DNA from: Phytomonospora endophytica
GTDB lineage: Bacteria > Actinomycetota > Actinomycetes > Mycobacteriales > Micromonosporaceae
Length of the DNA: 64,000 nucleotides
Reading direction: 5' to 3'
Assembly: GCF_014202425.1 (NCBI RefSeq)
Contig: NZ_JACHGT010000016.1
Coordinates: 1-64,000 of the forward strand
This document shows, one piece after another, positions 52,296-59,870 of the stretch (position 1 is its first letter; the number at the start of each line of letters is the position of its first letter). A program made the translations under genes and the position numbers. Below the pieces are notes generated by a model. It saw only the letters and a list, made by a program, of their open reading frames with translations. It was not told the DNA's origin and searched no databases.

Positions 52296-53875
52296 CGCGT
52301 TGCCCTCCCGGTGATCCGGCGGGCGAGCGCGTGGCCTTCGGCGCGCACCTCGGTGCGGACGATCCCGGTCAGCTCCGTCTCACCGATGTAGACGCGCACG
52401 ACCGGCCGGGAGATCGCGGCCAGCGCCGACCCGGACAGCCGGAACGACGGACCGGCCGCGAAGGCCCGCAGCCCGCCCGCACCGGGGAGTGCGTCGGTGG
52501 CCATGTAGGACACTGGGACCTGCACCGGCGGGACCGGGGAGCTGAACAGATCCCCGATCCAGTCCCCCGCACTGGATAGCCAGTCGGGGACCTTGATGGA
52601 CTGGAACCAGCCGATCACGGCCTCGATCTTGTCTATCAGCCCGTCAAAGAACCCGGTGATCCCGGAAACGGCGGTGTCGATCGCGCCAGTCAAGGTCTCC
52701 CAGGCGTCCACGGCCTTGTCCCGGCACCACTCGAACGCCGCCACCACTCCATCGACGACAGTCGATATGGCCGTACCGATGGCGGAGAACGCCGCATCCA
52801 CGATGTTGCGGAAAGTCTCGGATCGCTTGTAGGCAATGACGATCGCAGCGACGAGCGCGACGATGCCCAAGATGATCAACGCCAGGGGGTTGGCGGCCAT
52901 GACGATGTTCCATGCGAGCTGGATACCGGTCCAGATCGCCGTGGCCACCCGCACGGCGCCGATCACGATCAAGTAGGCGGCGAACGCCGCCGTCAACCCG
53001 CCGATGATCGGCACGAGGATCTGCGCGGCCGTCGAGGTCCCGGTGATCCAGGAGACGAACGACCCGACGGCCGACCCGACCGCGATCAGACCGGGCACGA
53101 GCGTGCCGGACACGAACTCGCTCACCGCAGTCATGGCGGGCAAGAGGCGCTGCCCGAGGACGGCTTGAGCGTTCTCCCAGTTCGCATTCGCGATCTGCTG
53201 CGCCCCTGCCGCAGAACCGGACTCCCGCGCGAACTGGCCGGTCGCGTCGGCGGTCTGTTCGGCCAGCAGGGCCAAGGTCGCCTGCGCGTTGGCGTTGCGC
53301 TGCGCGGCGGCCGTCGAGGTGTCCAGCCCGAGAGCGGAGATCTTGGCGTTCACGGCGGCTTGAGAGATGCTGACGCCGTAGCGCTCGATCGGGTCGCGCT
53401 CTCCACGTAGGAGACTCCCCAGCGCCTCCACCGCTTGGCTCGTCGGCCCGCCGAAGGTCGCGGCGAGGTCGGCGCCGAGCGTAACGAGGTCGTTGGTCTG
53501 TGTGGACAGTTCCCCCATGGGGGTGCCCATGTTCTTCAACTGCGCGCCGAGCACGCTAGCGAGTTCGGCGTAGGCGTTCTTGGACAGGCCGACGGTTTCG
53601 GCCGACGTGTCGGCGTAGCCCTTGACGGCTTGCGCGGCCTTCCCGAACACCGATTCCACCGCGCCCATGGACTGCTGCACGTTGCTCGCGGCGGTCATCG
53701 ACTCTTGGGCGAAGGTGAGCACGGAGTCGACGGCGAACGCCCCGGCGAGGGCCGTGCCGATGCCTCCGGCGACGCGGGCCATCTTGGACATGCCACTCTC
53801 GACACTGCCCATGGCCTGCCGGGCCTTGGACGCGTCGCCGTTGATGCGGATCAGCAGGGTTGCCGGTGCGGCCAT
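52292..53875 (-). CDS. Phage tape measure protein
   Basis: A 527-residue protein beginning MAAPATLLIRINGDASKARQ, the usual start of phage tape measure proteins. It has long Ala-rich helices, a hydrophobic middle part (about residues 270-350, with membrane-like segments such as LIILGIVALVAAIVIAY) and a helical C-terminus. Its length sets tail length; 527 residues is short for a siphovirus and implies a short tail of somewhere under 100 nm. It lies just after the chaperone region. Confidence 0.9.
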   Translation of the reverse strand: MAAPATLLIRINGDASKARQAMGSVESGMSKMARVAGGIGTALAGAFAVDSVLTFAQESMTAASNVQQSMGAVESVFGKAAQAVKGYADTSAETVGLSKNAYAELASVLGAQLKNMGTPMGELSTQTNDLVTLGADLAATFGGPTSQAVEALGSLLRGERDPIERYGVSISQAAVNAKISALGLDTSTAAAQRNANAQATLALLAEQTADATGQFARESGSAAGAQQIANANWENAQAVLGQRLLPAMTAVSEFVSGTLVPGLIAVGSAVGSFVSWITGTSTAAQILVPIIGGLTAAFAAYLIVIGAVRVATAIWTGIQLAWNIVMAANPLALIILGIVALVAAIVIAYKRSETFRNIVDAAFSAIGTAISTVVDGVVAAFEWCRDKAVDAWETLTGAIDTAVSGITGFFDGLIDKIEAVIGWFQSIKVPDWLSSAGDWIGDLFSSPVPPVQVPVSYMATDALPGAGGLRAFAAGPSFRLSGSALAAISRPVVRVYIGETELTGIVRTEVRAEGHALARRITGRATR

Positions 53876-53879
53876 GTCG

Positions 53880-54017
53880 TCACCTCCTCGCGGCTCGTCG
53901 TTGTGCTTCGGCTACGTCCTCCAGGACCGCGCACATCGCCCGGGTCTCGCCCCACGTCAGGTCCCGCAGGTCCACAGGGGAGCACTGGTAGGCGTATGCC
54001 AGGCGCGCGCGGAGCAT
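53880..54017 (-). CDS. Small tail gene / frameshift extension of the tail chaperone
   Basis: This short frame (45 residues from ATG 54017) encodes LRARLAYAYQCSPVDLRDLT and a helical end AEAQRRAARR. It is in the -1 frame relative to the chaperone gene just upstream, whose TGA lies two bases before its ATG (TGACCATG). It may be translated alone by restart, or joined to the chaperone by a programmed -1 frameshift, as in many siphoviruses. The frame stays open upstream across the overlap (GPYTDPEGLTM), which is what a frameshift product would need. Confidence 0.6.
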   Translation of the reverse strand: MLRARLAYAYQCSPVDLRDLTWGETRAMCAVLEDVAEAQRRAARR

Positions 54018-54019
54018 GG

Positions 54020-54385
54020 TCAACCCCTCGGGGTCCGTGTAGGGTCCTCCGGCTCGTCCTCGCCGTCGGTCTCGCCGTCGGCGGCGGCGTCGGCGGCCTC
54101 GCGGACCTTCGCCCACGTCGACATCCCCGACCGTTCGTAGATGACGGCGAACGGGACTTCGCGACCGGCGCGGCGTCGCCCGACCCATTCGAGGGCGGCG
54201 AACCTCTCGCCCGGTGCGGTCTTCTCTGAGTAGAGGTCGAGGCGCAGGCGCTTGTGGATTTCGTCAAGCTCGCGGTGGGTCACCTCGTCCATGCCCGGCA
54301 CCTCCACCGGGAGGAGGTCCAGAGTGGATTCCGCGGTTTCGGCCGGCGCCGGGCGGTCGGTTCCAGATCCCTTGCGTGCAGCCAT
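54020..54385 (-). CDS. Phage tail assembly chaperone
   Basis: A 121-residue protein encoded just before the tape measure region, the position of the G-type chaperone. It is helical with an acidic end (ADGETDGEDEPEDPTR) and contains the block ERFAALEWVGRRRAGREVPFA typical of actinophage chaperones. It should coat the tape measure protein during tail assembly. The stop is followed at once by a -1-frame extension. Confidence 0.75.
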   Translation of the reverse strand: MAARKGSGTDRPAPAETAESTLDLLPVEVPGMDEVTHRELDEIHKRLRLDLYSEKTAPGERFAALEWVGRRRAGREVPFAVIYERSGMSTWAKVREAADAAADGETDGEDEPEDPTRTPRG

Positions 54386-54386
54386 T

Positions 54387-54773
54387 TCAGGCTCCTTCGA
54401 TTTTGTCGAGAATGGATTGGAGGTCGTCGACGTACACCGCGAGCCAGACCGGTTCGAGTCGGCGCGCGGCCTCGCTCACCCACGGGTTGGGGGCGATGTT
54501 TCGGGCGGGCCATCCCCAGTGGATGGGCAGTGCGTACGGGACGGACGCCCGGCCTGCGCGGATGATCGCCTTGCCGACGGCGCGGTTACCGCGCACCGTC
54601 GCGGCCAGGCGGCCGGTGCGGCGGGGTGCCGACGACGCGGCGGCCCCGGCCACCATGGAGGCGGCCTTGGCGTTGGCGTTCTTGAGGTCGGCGACCTCGG
54701 CCCCGGCCTTGCGCAGGGAGATGCGCAGGCGCTCGGCGCCGATCACGTCCACATCGGGGCGGGTGGTCATCAC
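54387..54773 (-). CDS. HK97 gp10-like phage neck/tail-completion protein
   Basis: A 128-residue protein with the hallmark APRRTGRLAATVRG of the HK97 gp10/tail-completion family, followed by VPYALPIHWGWPARNIAPNPW. Such proteins join tail and head. Here the gene lies after the major tail protein, whereas the usual order is before it. It overlaps the major tail gene by four bases. Confidence 0.8.
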   Translation of the reverse strand: MMTTRPDVDVIGAERLRISLRKAGAEVADLKNANAKAASMVAGAAASSAPRRTGRLAATVRGNRAVGKAIIRAGRASVPYALPIHWGWPARNIAPNPWVSEAARRLEPVWLAVYVDDLQSILDKIEGA

Positions 54774-55459
54774 GGCGCCTTGCGCGTGCCGTCGGTGAAC
54801 GGGATGGTCACGGTCTGCGTGGTGCCACCCCCCTTGTTGGACACGGTGATGGTCAGTTCCCCGGTCTCGGTGTATTTGTGGGTGACGGCCGCACCGTCGG
54901 CGGTGGCAACGGTGTCGTCTGCGGTGTCGGTGTCACCGAAGCCGATCGCGGCCGGTCCGCCGCTGGTGATGGTGACCTTGGCGGTCTTGCGGTCGGTGTC
55001 GGTCTTGTCTTCGGCGACGGTGAACACCGGCTTGGGGATGTTCGGCCACTGAGGAGGGTCCCAACGCGAGATCGGAAGCTCCAGGTCGGACGTGAGCGAG
55101 GAGGCGACGTCGCCGCCGATGTCGCCGACGCGGCACTGAACGGTGCCGCTGAAGGTCGGCCCGCCGTCGGCGTTGGGCAACCACTCGAACTCAACCACCC
55201 GGCCCTCGTTCGCGAGCAGGAAAGCCTGGAAGCCCTCGGGCGAGTCGAAATCCTGAATCGCGGTGACCTTGAGCTTGCGGGAGGTGGTGACCTCGGGGAC
55301 GTCGGTGTCTCCACACAGGACCTCGACGGTGTCGCCGGACTCGTCGTAGTCGGTTCCGATGGTGACGTTGGTGGGCTGGCAGGAGAAGTCGACTTCTACG
55401 CCGTCGGTGCCGGTGAAGGTCAGCTTCCCCTTCTTCACGCGGGATTTGGTGATGCTCAT
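54770..55459 (-). CDS. Phage major tail protein with Ig-like C-terminus
   Basis: A 229-residue tail tube protein. Residues 1-140 form a beta-rich domain (KGKLTFTGTDGVEVDFSCQPT to LPISRWDPPQW) and residues about 145-229 form a PKD/Ig-like decoration domain (KPVFTVAEDKTDTDRKTAKV to GTTQTVTIPFTDG). Ig-like tail decorations are frequent in siphoviruses and probably aid cell-surface contact. Confidence 0.85.
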   Translation of the reverse strand: MSITKSRVKKGKLTFTGTDGVEVDFSCQPTNVTIGTDYDESGDTVEVLCGDTDVPEVTTSRKLKVTAIQDFDSPEGFQAFLLANEGRVVEFEWLPNADGGPTFSGTVQCRVGDIGGDVASSLTSDLELPISRWDPPQWPNIPKPVFTVAEDKTDTDRKTAKVTITSGGPAAIGFGDTDTADDTVATADGAAVTHKYTETGELTITVSNKGGGTTQTVTIPFTDGTRKAP

Positions 55460-55472
55460 GGCCTCGGGCCTC

Positions 55473-55826
55473 TCATGTGGTCAGACGGATGCGGAGACCG
55501 GGGACGAGGTTCCCGGCGGTGTCGGTCCCGGCGATCTGCACGGGGTCGATCAGCTCGACGGTCCCGACCTCGGTGAGCGCGTCCAGGAGGGACGCGACGA
55601 GCGGGTCAGCGGCGTCGATGGCGGTCGTGGAGTCGGCGGCCGGGAGGACGACCAGGGCGTGCCAGGTGATCGCCGCGCCGTCGGCGCAGCCTCCACGGGG
55701 GACGGTCTGCACCCACTCCGGCCACCCATCGAAGGGCGCCGGGGTGTCGGGCATGTGGCCGTAGCCGGTGATGCCGTCCACGCTGGACAGCGCGTTGGCG
55801 ATCGCTTGCCGCGTCTGCTGCTGCAT
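55473..55826 (-). CDS. Phage tail-terminator-like protein
   Basis: A 117-residue protein between the head-tail connector and the major tail protein, the usual position of the tail terminator. It has an N-terminal helix (QQTRQAIANALSSV), then alternating strands and an end LVPGLRIRLTT. The start ATG shares one base with the preceding stop (TGATG). Function is inferred from position and length. Confidence 0.7.
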   Translation of the reverse strand: MQQQTRQAIANALSSVDGITGYGHMPDTPAPFDGWPEWVQTVPRGGCADGAAITWHALVVLPAADSTTAIDAADPLVASLLDALTEVGTVELIDPVQIAGTDTAGNLVPGLRIRLTT

Positions 55827-56152
55827 CAGCCCATCACCACCTTGCGAGTCGGCCCCTCCAGGCGCTCAAGCTCGGAGTCGATGGCGGGCAGGCGCACCGG
55901 CCCGTACTCGTCGGCGCCGCCCATCACGCCCAGCGGGACACCGCGAGCGGCCACCGCGCGAGCGCAGCGGCGCAGCAGGGCGGCGTACTGGTCGGCGTCG
56001 GGCCCGTCGGCGGGAACGCGGCAGGCGCGGCCCTGCGAAGCGATCTCGGCGGCCAGGATGACGCCGAGCTCGGCGTCATCCACGCTGGACGTCGCGAGCT
56101 TTAGCCACGCGCGGACCTTGCCGACGTCGGGGTAACCGTCCACGGTGGACAC
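55826..56152 (-). CDS. Phage head-tail connector protein
   Basis: A 108-residue helical protein of the HK97 gp6-like type, beginning YPDVGKVRAWLKLATSSVDDAEL and containing the block EIASQGRACRVP. Such proteins form the ring under the portal. It starts at GTG 56152. A small upstream gene overlaps its first 77 bases in another frame. Confidence 0.78.
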   Translation of the reverse strand: MSTVDGYPDVGKVRAWLKLATSSVDDAELGVILAAEIASQGRACRVPADGPDADQYAALLRRCARAVAARGVPLGVMGGADEYGPVRLPAIDSELERLEGPTRKVVMG

Positions 56153-56354
56153 CCCCGGATTTGGGCCGGCCCCGGCCGTTCGTCAGTCCGAAAGGGACGC
56201 GGCAGAGGCAGATCCGGCAGCGGGGAAGGCGCCGCGCCCGGCCGCCGCCGGGCGCGAGCCCGACGGCGGCCAGCGCGAGCCACACGCGCACGAGCGGCGG
56301 GCGCGACACCAGCCGCCAGTACGCCGCCGTGATCGCTGCCTTAAGCGCCTTCAC
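56076..56354 (-). CDS. Small basic phage protein, coupled to the capsid gene
   Basis: A 92-residue protein from GTG 56354, which overlaps the capsid stop by four bases (GTGA). It has one hydrophobic helix (VRVWLALAAVGLAP) and then a CRICLCR motif and a strongly basic tail. The tail part lies in the region that overlaps the connector gene. Coupling suggests it is real, but I recognise no function. It could be a Cys-motif protein like the Rho-like or transglycosylase-linked small ORFs found at this position in some actinophages. Confidence 0.5.
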   Translation of the reverse strand: MKALKAAITAAYWRLVSRPPLVRVWLALAAVGLAPGGGRARRLPRCRICLCRVPFGLTNGRGRPKSGGVHRGRLPRRRQGPRVAKARDVQRG

Positions 56355-57613
56355 TTGCTCGGCGCCGAATCGGGCTTCGCGGCGGGGGGCGTGACCTTGC
56401 AGAACGCCTTGGCCTCCAGGAAGCCGTAACTCACGTATCCGCCGTAGGCGACCTCCACGCCGAGCAGCGAAGGCTCCACTGCGGACAGAAGCCCGATCAC
56501 CTGCTCGTAGAACTCGAACATGGACGACGAGCCGACGATCACGGACTTCTCGGCCAGGCCCGGGACCACGACGCGCGGAAGGGCGAGCACGTCGCCGGAG
56601 AACCGCGACAGGTCACCCGATCCGGCCGGGGTGTTCCCGAAGGACAGACGCGCGGCGTCGGTGACGCTGCCCATCGCCGCCCACATGTCCACAGAGCACC
56701 AGATCCGGTCCGGCAGCTCCCCAGCCCCGGCGTACGCCGTGGCGGCGGCGCCGTAGAGCGCGGCCGACCAGCCCTTGAGCGTGTCGTCGGCGGCGGCGAC
56801 GGTCTGCGTGACCCCGGTCCCGAAGGCCGTGGCGGCCACGGATTCGGTGGTCTTGCCGTAGATGTTGGCCAGGTCAGAGATCAGGATGTCCCACACCCCC
56901 GGTGCCGACCAGTCGATGTCCTGCCGGGACACGTTGACGCACCCGCCGTAGGTCTCCTTGGTGAAGTCGATCGGGTCGATCTTGAGGGCCTGCGACGGGA
57001 TTTCGGTCTTCTCCGCTGTCTGCTTGCCGACGGTCGTGTGCTGGGTGATCTTCGGGCGGGAGAACGACTTGCCGGGGATCCCGCCGAGCGGCTTGATGCC
57101 CAGCGAGGTCAGAAGTGGACGGTTGGTGTCGATCAAGTTCACGACCTGGCCGACGATCGGCTCCGGCAGGATGCCGGGGGTCTCGGCCGTGGTCTGCTTG
57201 GCGACGGCGCGCGCGGCGCGCTCCAAGCGCTCGGCGGCCCCGGCGTCGGCGGGGATCCCGAGGTGCGGGGCGCCGCCCTTGGCGCGCAGGTGATCGAGCA
57301 CGAACTCACCGGCGGTCCGATACACCGGCCCGTCGGCGGCCGGGGCGTTCGGCGCGGCCGATCGCGGGCTCGTGGTCGCGCCGCCGATGGCGCGGGTCAT
57401 GGTCGCCGAGGAGTCGGCGCGCAACTCCTCGAACTCGACCAGCGGCGCCAGCTGCGCGTCAAGCGCGGCGATGCGTTCGCGGGCGGCGGACAGGTTGGAG
57501 GTCTCGGCGTCGACGAGGTCGCGCTCGTCGGATTCCACCTTGGACAGAAGCTGGTCGATGAACTCGACCTGCGCGGCGCGCTCGGCCTGTAGACGTGCGA
57601 TGACGGCGTTCAT
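56351..57613 (-). CDS. Phage major capsid protein, HK97 family
   Basis: A 420-residue protein with an N-terminal coiled-coil scaffold (delta) domain (residues about 1-65) that the protease should remove, then the HK97 fold: the N-arm and E-loop around GIKPLGGIPGKSFSRPKITQ and the P-domain around QDIDWSAPGVWDILISD. The end AYGGYVSYGFLEAKAFCKV is typical. A GGAGCC site precedes ATG 57613. Confidence 0.92.
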   Translation of the reverse strand: MNAVIARLQAERAAQVEFIDQLLSKVESDERDLVDAETSNLSAARERIAALDAQLAPLVEFEELRADSSATMTRAIGGATTSPRSAAPNAPAADGPVYRTAGEFVLDHLRAKGGAPHLGIPADAGAAERLERAARAVAKQTTAETPGILPEPIVGQVVNLIDTNRPLLTSLGIKPLGGIPGKSFSRPKITQHTTVGKQTAEKTEIPSQALKIDPIDFTKETYGGCVNVSRQDIDWSAPGVWDILISDLANIYGKTTESVAATAFGTGVTQTVAAADDTLKGWSAALYGAAATAYAGAGELPDRIWCSVDMWAAMGSVTDAARLSFGNTPAGSGDLSRFSGDVLALPRVVVPGLAEKSVIVGSSSMFEFYEQVIGLLSAVEPSLLGVEVAYGGYVSYGFLEAKAFCKVTPPAAKPDSAPSK

Positions 57614-57732
57614 GGGAAGGCTCCAGACAGGACAGACGGTCAGGTCTGTTCGGGTGCCTTCCGGGTGCCGCTCGGGTGGTGCCCGCGAGTGCGGGTCCGG
57701 CGCGAGTCGGCGGCGCAGCGAGGCGGCGCGAA

Positions 57733-57751
57733 CTACTAAGCCAGATAGTAG
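57733..57751. repeat. 19-bp palindrome, copy A
   Basis: CTACTA-AGCCAGA-TAGTAG, a perfect 6-bp inverted repeat with 7-bp spacer, lying between the protease stop and the capsid gene. It encodes the last codons and stop of the open portal frame. Copy B has 17 of 19 identical bases. Confidence 0.75.
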
Positions 57752-59577
57752 GTCATGCGGCGATGCCGTCGCGCCACTTCCGCCACTCCTCCAGAACGGG
57801 ACGCATCGTCTGCTGTGGACCCGGCCGGACGGCGCCGACCGCGCGGTCGAAGGACCGCACGAGCGTCACTCCAGCGTCGGCGTAGGCCGGGGTCGCGCAC
57901 AGCGACACTTCCAGTAGCCGGGCCTCGTGGTGGGTCAGGTGCGCCAGGTCGCCGTCCCTTGTGGGTTCCTGCACGGCGGTGCGTCCGGCAAGGGGCATGA
58001 ACTGGACGGACAGGCCGGTCATCATGCCCTCGTCGGCCAGGCGCGCGGCTTCCTGCGCCTGCGGCGCGCTGTCCAGTTCCCACACTCCATAGAGGCCGTC
58101 GGGCTGCTCGTCCCACTCGATCGCTCGGCCGATCGGGAAGACCGATGTGGAGTGCGACAGCAGCAGTGGCAGCGCGCGGGCGGCCTCGGTGATGGACTTC
58201 TTGAACGCGCCCGGTGCGATGGACTCGCGGTACCAGCCCCAGGAGTCCATGACCTCCTCGGAGCGTCCATACGGGACGGCCAGGCCCTCCAGGCGCGTCC
58301 TCGTTGGACCCCCCGAGCGTCCGGCCGAAGTCGACAGTTCGAGGGCCGGGGTGAGGCGAAGCCGCGGGGCGTACTGGCGGCGCTCGGTGCTTGGCGTGTA
58401 AGGCATCGGGGATCGTCTCCTGTGGATCGTTCGCGGCCGGGTCGGTTTCGGCCGGCGGGGGCGGCGCGGGCGTGTCGAGAGGGGACAGTCCGAGGTGGAT
58501 CCTGGCTTCGTTGGTCGTCATGAGACCGGCGGCCGTGGCGGTGGCCAGGGTCGTCACGGTGGTCTGTAGGTCGTCGGCGAGCAGCAGGCGCCGGTTGAAT
58601 CGCAAGTCGTGCCCGCGCGGCAGTAGGGCGGCGCCCCAGACCTGTTCGACGTCGGTGAGGATCGGCTCCAGGGTGGTGCGGAGAAGGTTGGTGTACATCG
58701 GACCCGGGGACTTGTACGTCAGCGAGGCCGACGGCCCGCCGACCCAGTACGGGTCGAGCCCGAAGATGTTGGCCACGTCCACGAGGGTCATTCGGCGCGC
58801 CTCGGTGAGTTCGGCGTCCGATGGGGACCACGACAGCGGGGTGATGACCGTTCCGGCCGGGAACACTCCGGGCCTGCGTCGGGGCCCGCCGTAGAGGTCT
58901 TCCCACTGGGCTTTCGCCGCCTCGGCCTCCTCCGCGCTAAGCCGGGTGTTCGGCGCGACGACGGCCACGCTGGGCACGGCGCCGTCGGCGAGCGCGGAAA
59001 GCTCGTACTCCTCTTCCATCACCGCCCGCCGGAGTGTCCGAAGGTGACTCTCGACGACGCCGATGCCGCGTGCGGGGCACCAGGGGTCGGCGCCGCGCTG
59101 CACGTGGATCACGTCGCCCGGCTCGACCTTGCGGCCCCGGATCCAGTAGGCGCGGCGGGTGTAGTCCTCCTCGGCGCACTCGATCGCGACCCAGCACGCC
59201 GGAACCCAGCGCACGGCGGCCGGGTACCCGTAGGAGTCGCGCGCGACGACCAGCGCTACGGCGTTGCCGTGCAACAGGTAGTCGTCCACCGACTGTCCGG
59301 TGAACCACGACAGGGACACCGACGGGTCGGGTTGGGCGAGCACGCGGGGGCGTGGCATCAGCTCATCGCCCTTGTAGTCGTCCATCGTGGTCTGGCGGAC
59401 CATGCCGGTGATCAGCAGCAGCGCGCGAGCGACGGCGGGGATCGAGCGGGCGCGGTCGGTGTCCATCCACACCGGACCGGCGCCGTCGGGCCAGATGATG
59501 CGGTTGAACGGCGCGCCGACCGGCGCCGGGGGCGAGGGCGCGGCGGCGGCCGGTGCGGATTCCATGATCACCACCAT
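57736..59577 (-). CDS. Phage portal protein with out-of-frame overlap of the protease gene
   Basis: The first about 390 residues are a typical portal protein of the HK97/SPP1 superfamily (YLLHGNAVALVVARDS, GDVIHVQRGADPW, LDPYWVGGPSASLTYKS). Portal proteins form the dodecameric DNA entry ring. The frame then has no stop for another 220 codons and ends only at 57736, after the protease gene, giving a 613-residue product with an Arg/Pro-rich tail. ATG 59565 is an alternative start four codons later. Either the tail is translated or the portal stop was lost recently. Confidence 0.85.
   Translation of the reverse strand: MVVIMESAPAAAAPSPPAPVGAPFNRIIWPDGAGPVWMDTDRARSIPAVARALLLITGMVRQTTMDDYKGDELMPRPRVLAQPDPSVSLSWFTGQSVDDYLLHGNAVALVVARDSYGYPAAVRWVPACWVAIECAEEDYTRRAYWIRGRKVEPGDVIHVQRGADPWCPARGIGVVESHLRTLRRAVMEEEYELSALADGAVPSVAVVAPNTRLSAEEAEAAKAQWEDLYGGPRRRPGVFPAGTVITPLSWSPSDAELTEARRMTLVDVANIFGLDPYWVGGPSASLTYKSPGPMYTNLLRTTLEPILTDVEQVWGAALLPRGHDLRFNRRLLLADDLQTTVTTLATATAAGLMTTNEARIHLGLSPLDTPAPPPPAETDPAANDPQETIPDALHAKHRAPPVRPAASPHPGPRTVDFGRTLGGSNEDAPGGPGRPVWTLRGGHGLLGLVPRVHRTGRVQEVHHRGRPRAATAAVALHIGLPDRPSDRVGRAARRPLWSVGTGQRAAGAGSRAPGRRGHDDRPVRPVHAPCRTHRRAGTHKGRRPGAPDPPRGPATGSVAVRDPGLRRRWSDARAVLRPRGRRRPAGSTADDASRSGGVAEVARRHRRMTYYLA
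57753..58406 (-). CDS. HK97-family prohead protease
   Basis: A 217-residue caudovirus maturation protease. It contains SIAPGAFKKSI, the His-bearing LPLLLSHSTSV and the Ser-bearing GLSVQFMPLAG, matching the His-Ser(-Glu) active site of this family. It cleaves the scaffold part of the capsid protein. A well-spaced AGGAGA site precedes ATG 58406. The whole gene lies inside the portal frame, which remains open in another phase. Confidence 0.9.
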   Translation of the reverse strand: MPYTPSTERRQYAPRLRLTPALELSTSAGRSGGPTRTRLEGLAVPYGRSEEVMDSWGWYRESIAPGAFKKSITEAARALPLLLSHSTSVFPIGRAIEWDEQPDGLYGVWELDSAPQAQEAARLADEGMMTGLSVQFMPLAGRTAVQEPTRDGDLAHLTHHEARLLEVSLCATPAYADAGVTLVRSFDRAVGAVRPGPQQTMRPVLEEWRKWRDGIAA

Positions 59578-59585
59578 AGCCGCAT

Positions 59586-59604
59586 CTACTAAGCCGCATA
59601 GTAG
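59586..59604. repeat. 19-bp palindrome, copy B
   Basis: CTACTA-AGCCGCA-TAGTAG, nine bases before the portal start on one side and six before a forward-strand gene on the other. It is the second copy of the element at 57733-57751. Confidence 0.75.
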
Positions 59605-59609
59605 GAAGC

Positions 59610-59870
59610 ATGACGAACACGCCGCATCCGCAGCGCTCCGCCGACAAGCACAAGGCCCGCCAGGGCCTCACGCTGGCCATGACGGGCCTATCCGCCGCGA
59701 CCGTGCTCGACGTGCTCATCGGACACGAGCTAGCGCGGCGCGGTCTCGAACTCGGCGAGGCGGCCCACCTCGAACTCGTCTCGATGGTCGCCGGGGTCGT
59801 CGACGACGAGTTGCGCGGGCTCGAACTGGCCGCCCGAGCGCCGATCGCAGCGGCGACCCGCGCGTCCTAA
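59610..59870 (+). CDS. Small phage protein, antisense to the end of the large terminase gene
   Basis: An 86-residue protein on the forward strand starting MTNTPHPQRSADKHKARQ, with an AGGAAG site just before the ATG. The sequence is helical and well formed (LTLAMTGLSAATVLDVLIGH, ELARRGLELGEAAHLELVSM), more protein-like than the terminase tail it opposes. It overlaps the last 141 bases of the terminase frame. No family is recognised. Its position beside palindrome B suggests separate control from the late operon. Confidence 0.62.
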   Translation: MTNTPHPQRSADKHKARQGLTLAMTGLSAATVLDVLIGHELARRGLELGEAAHLELVSMVAGVVDDELRGLELAARAPIAAATRAS

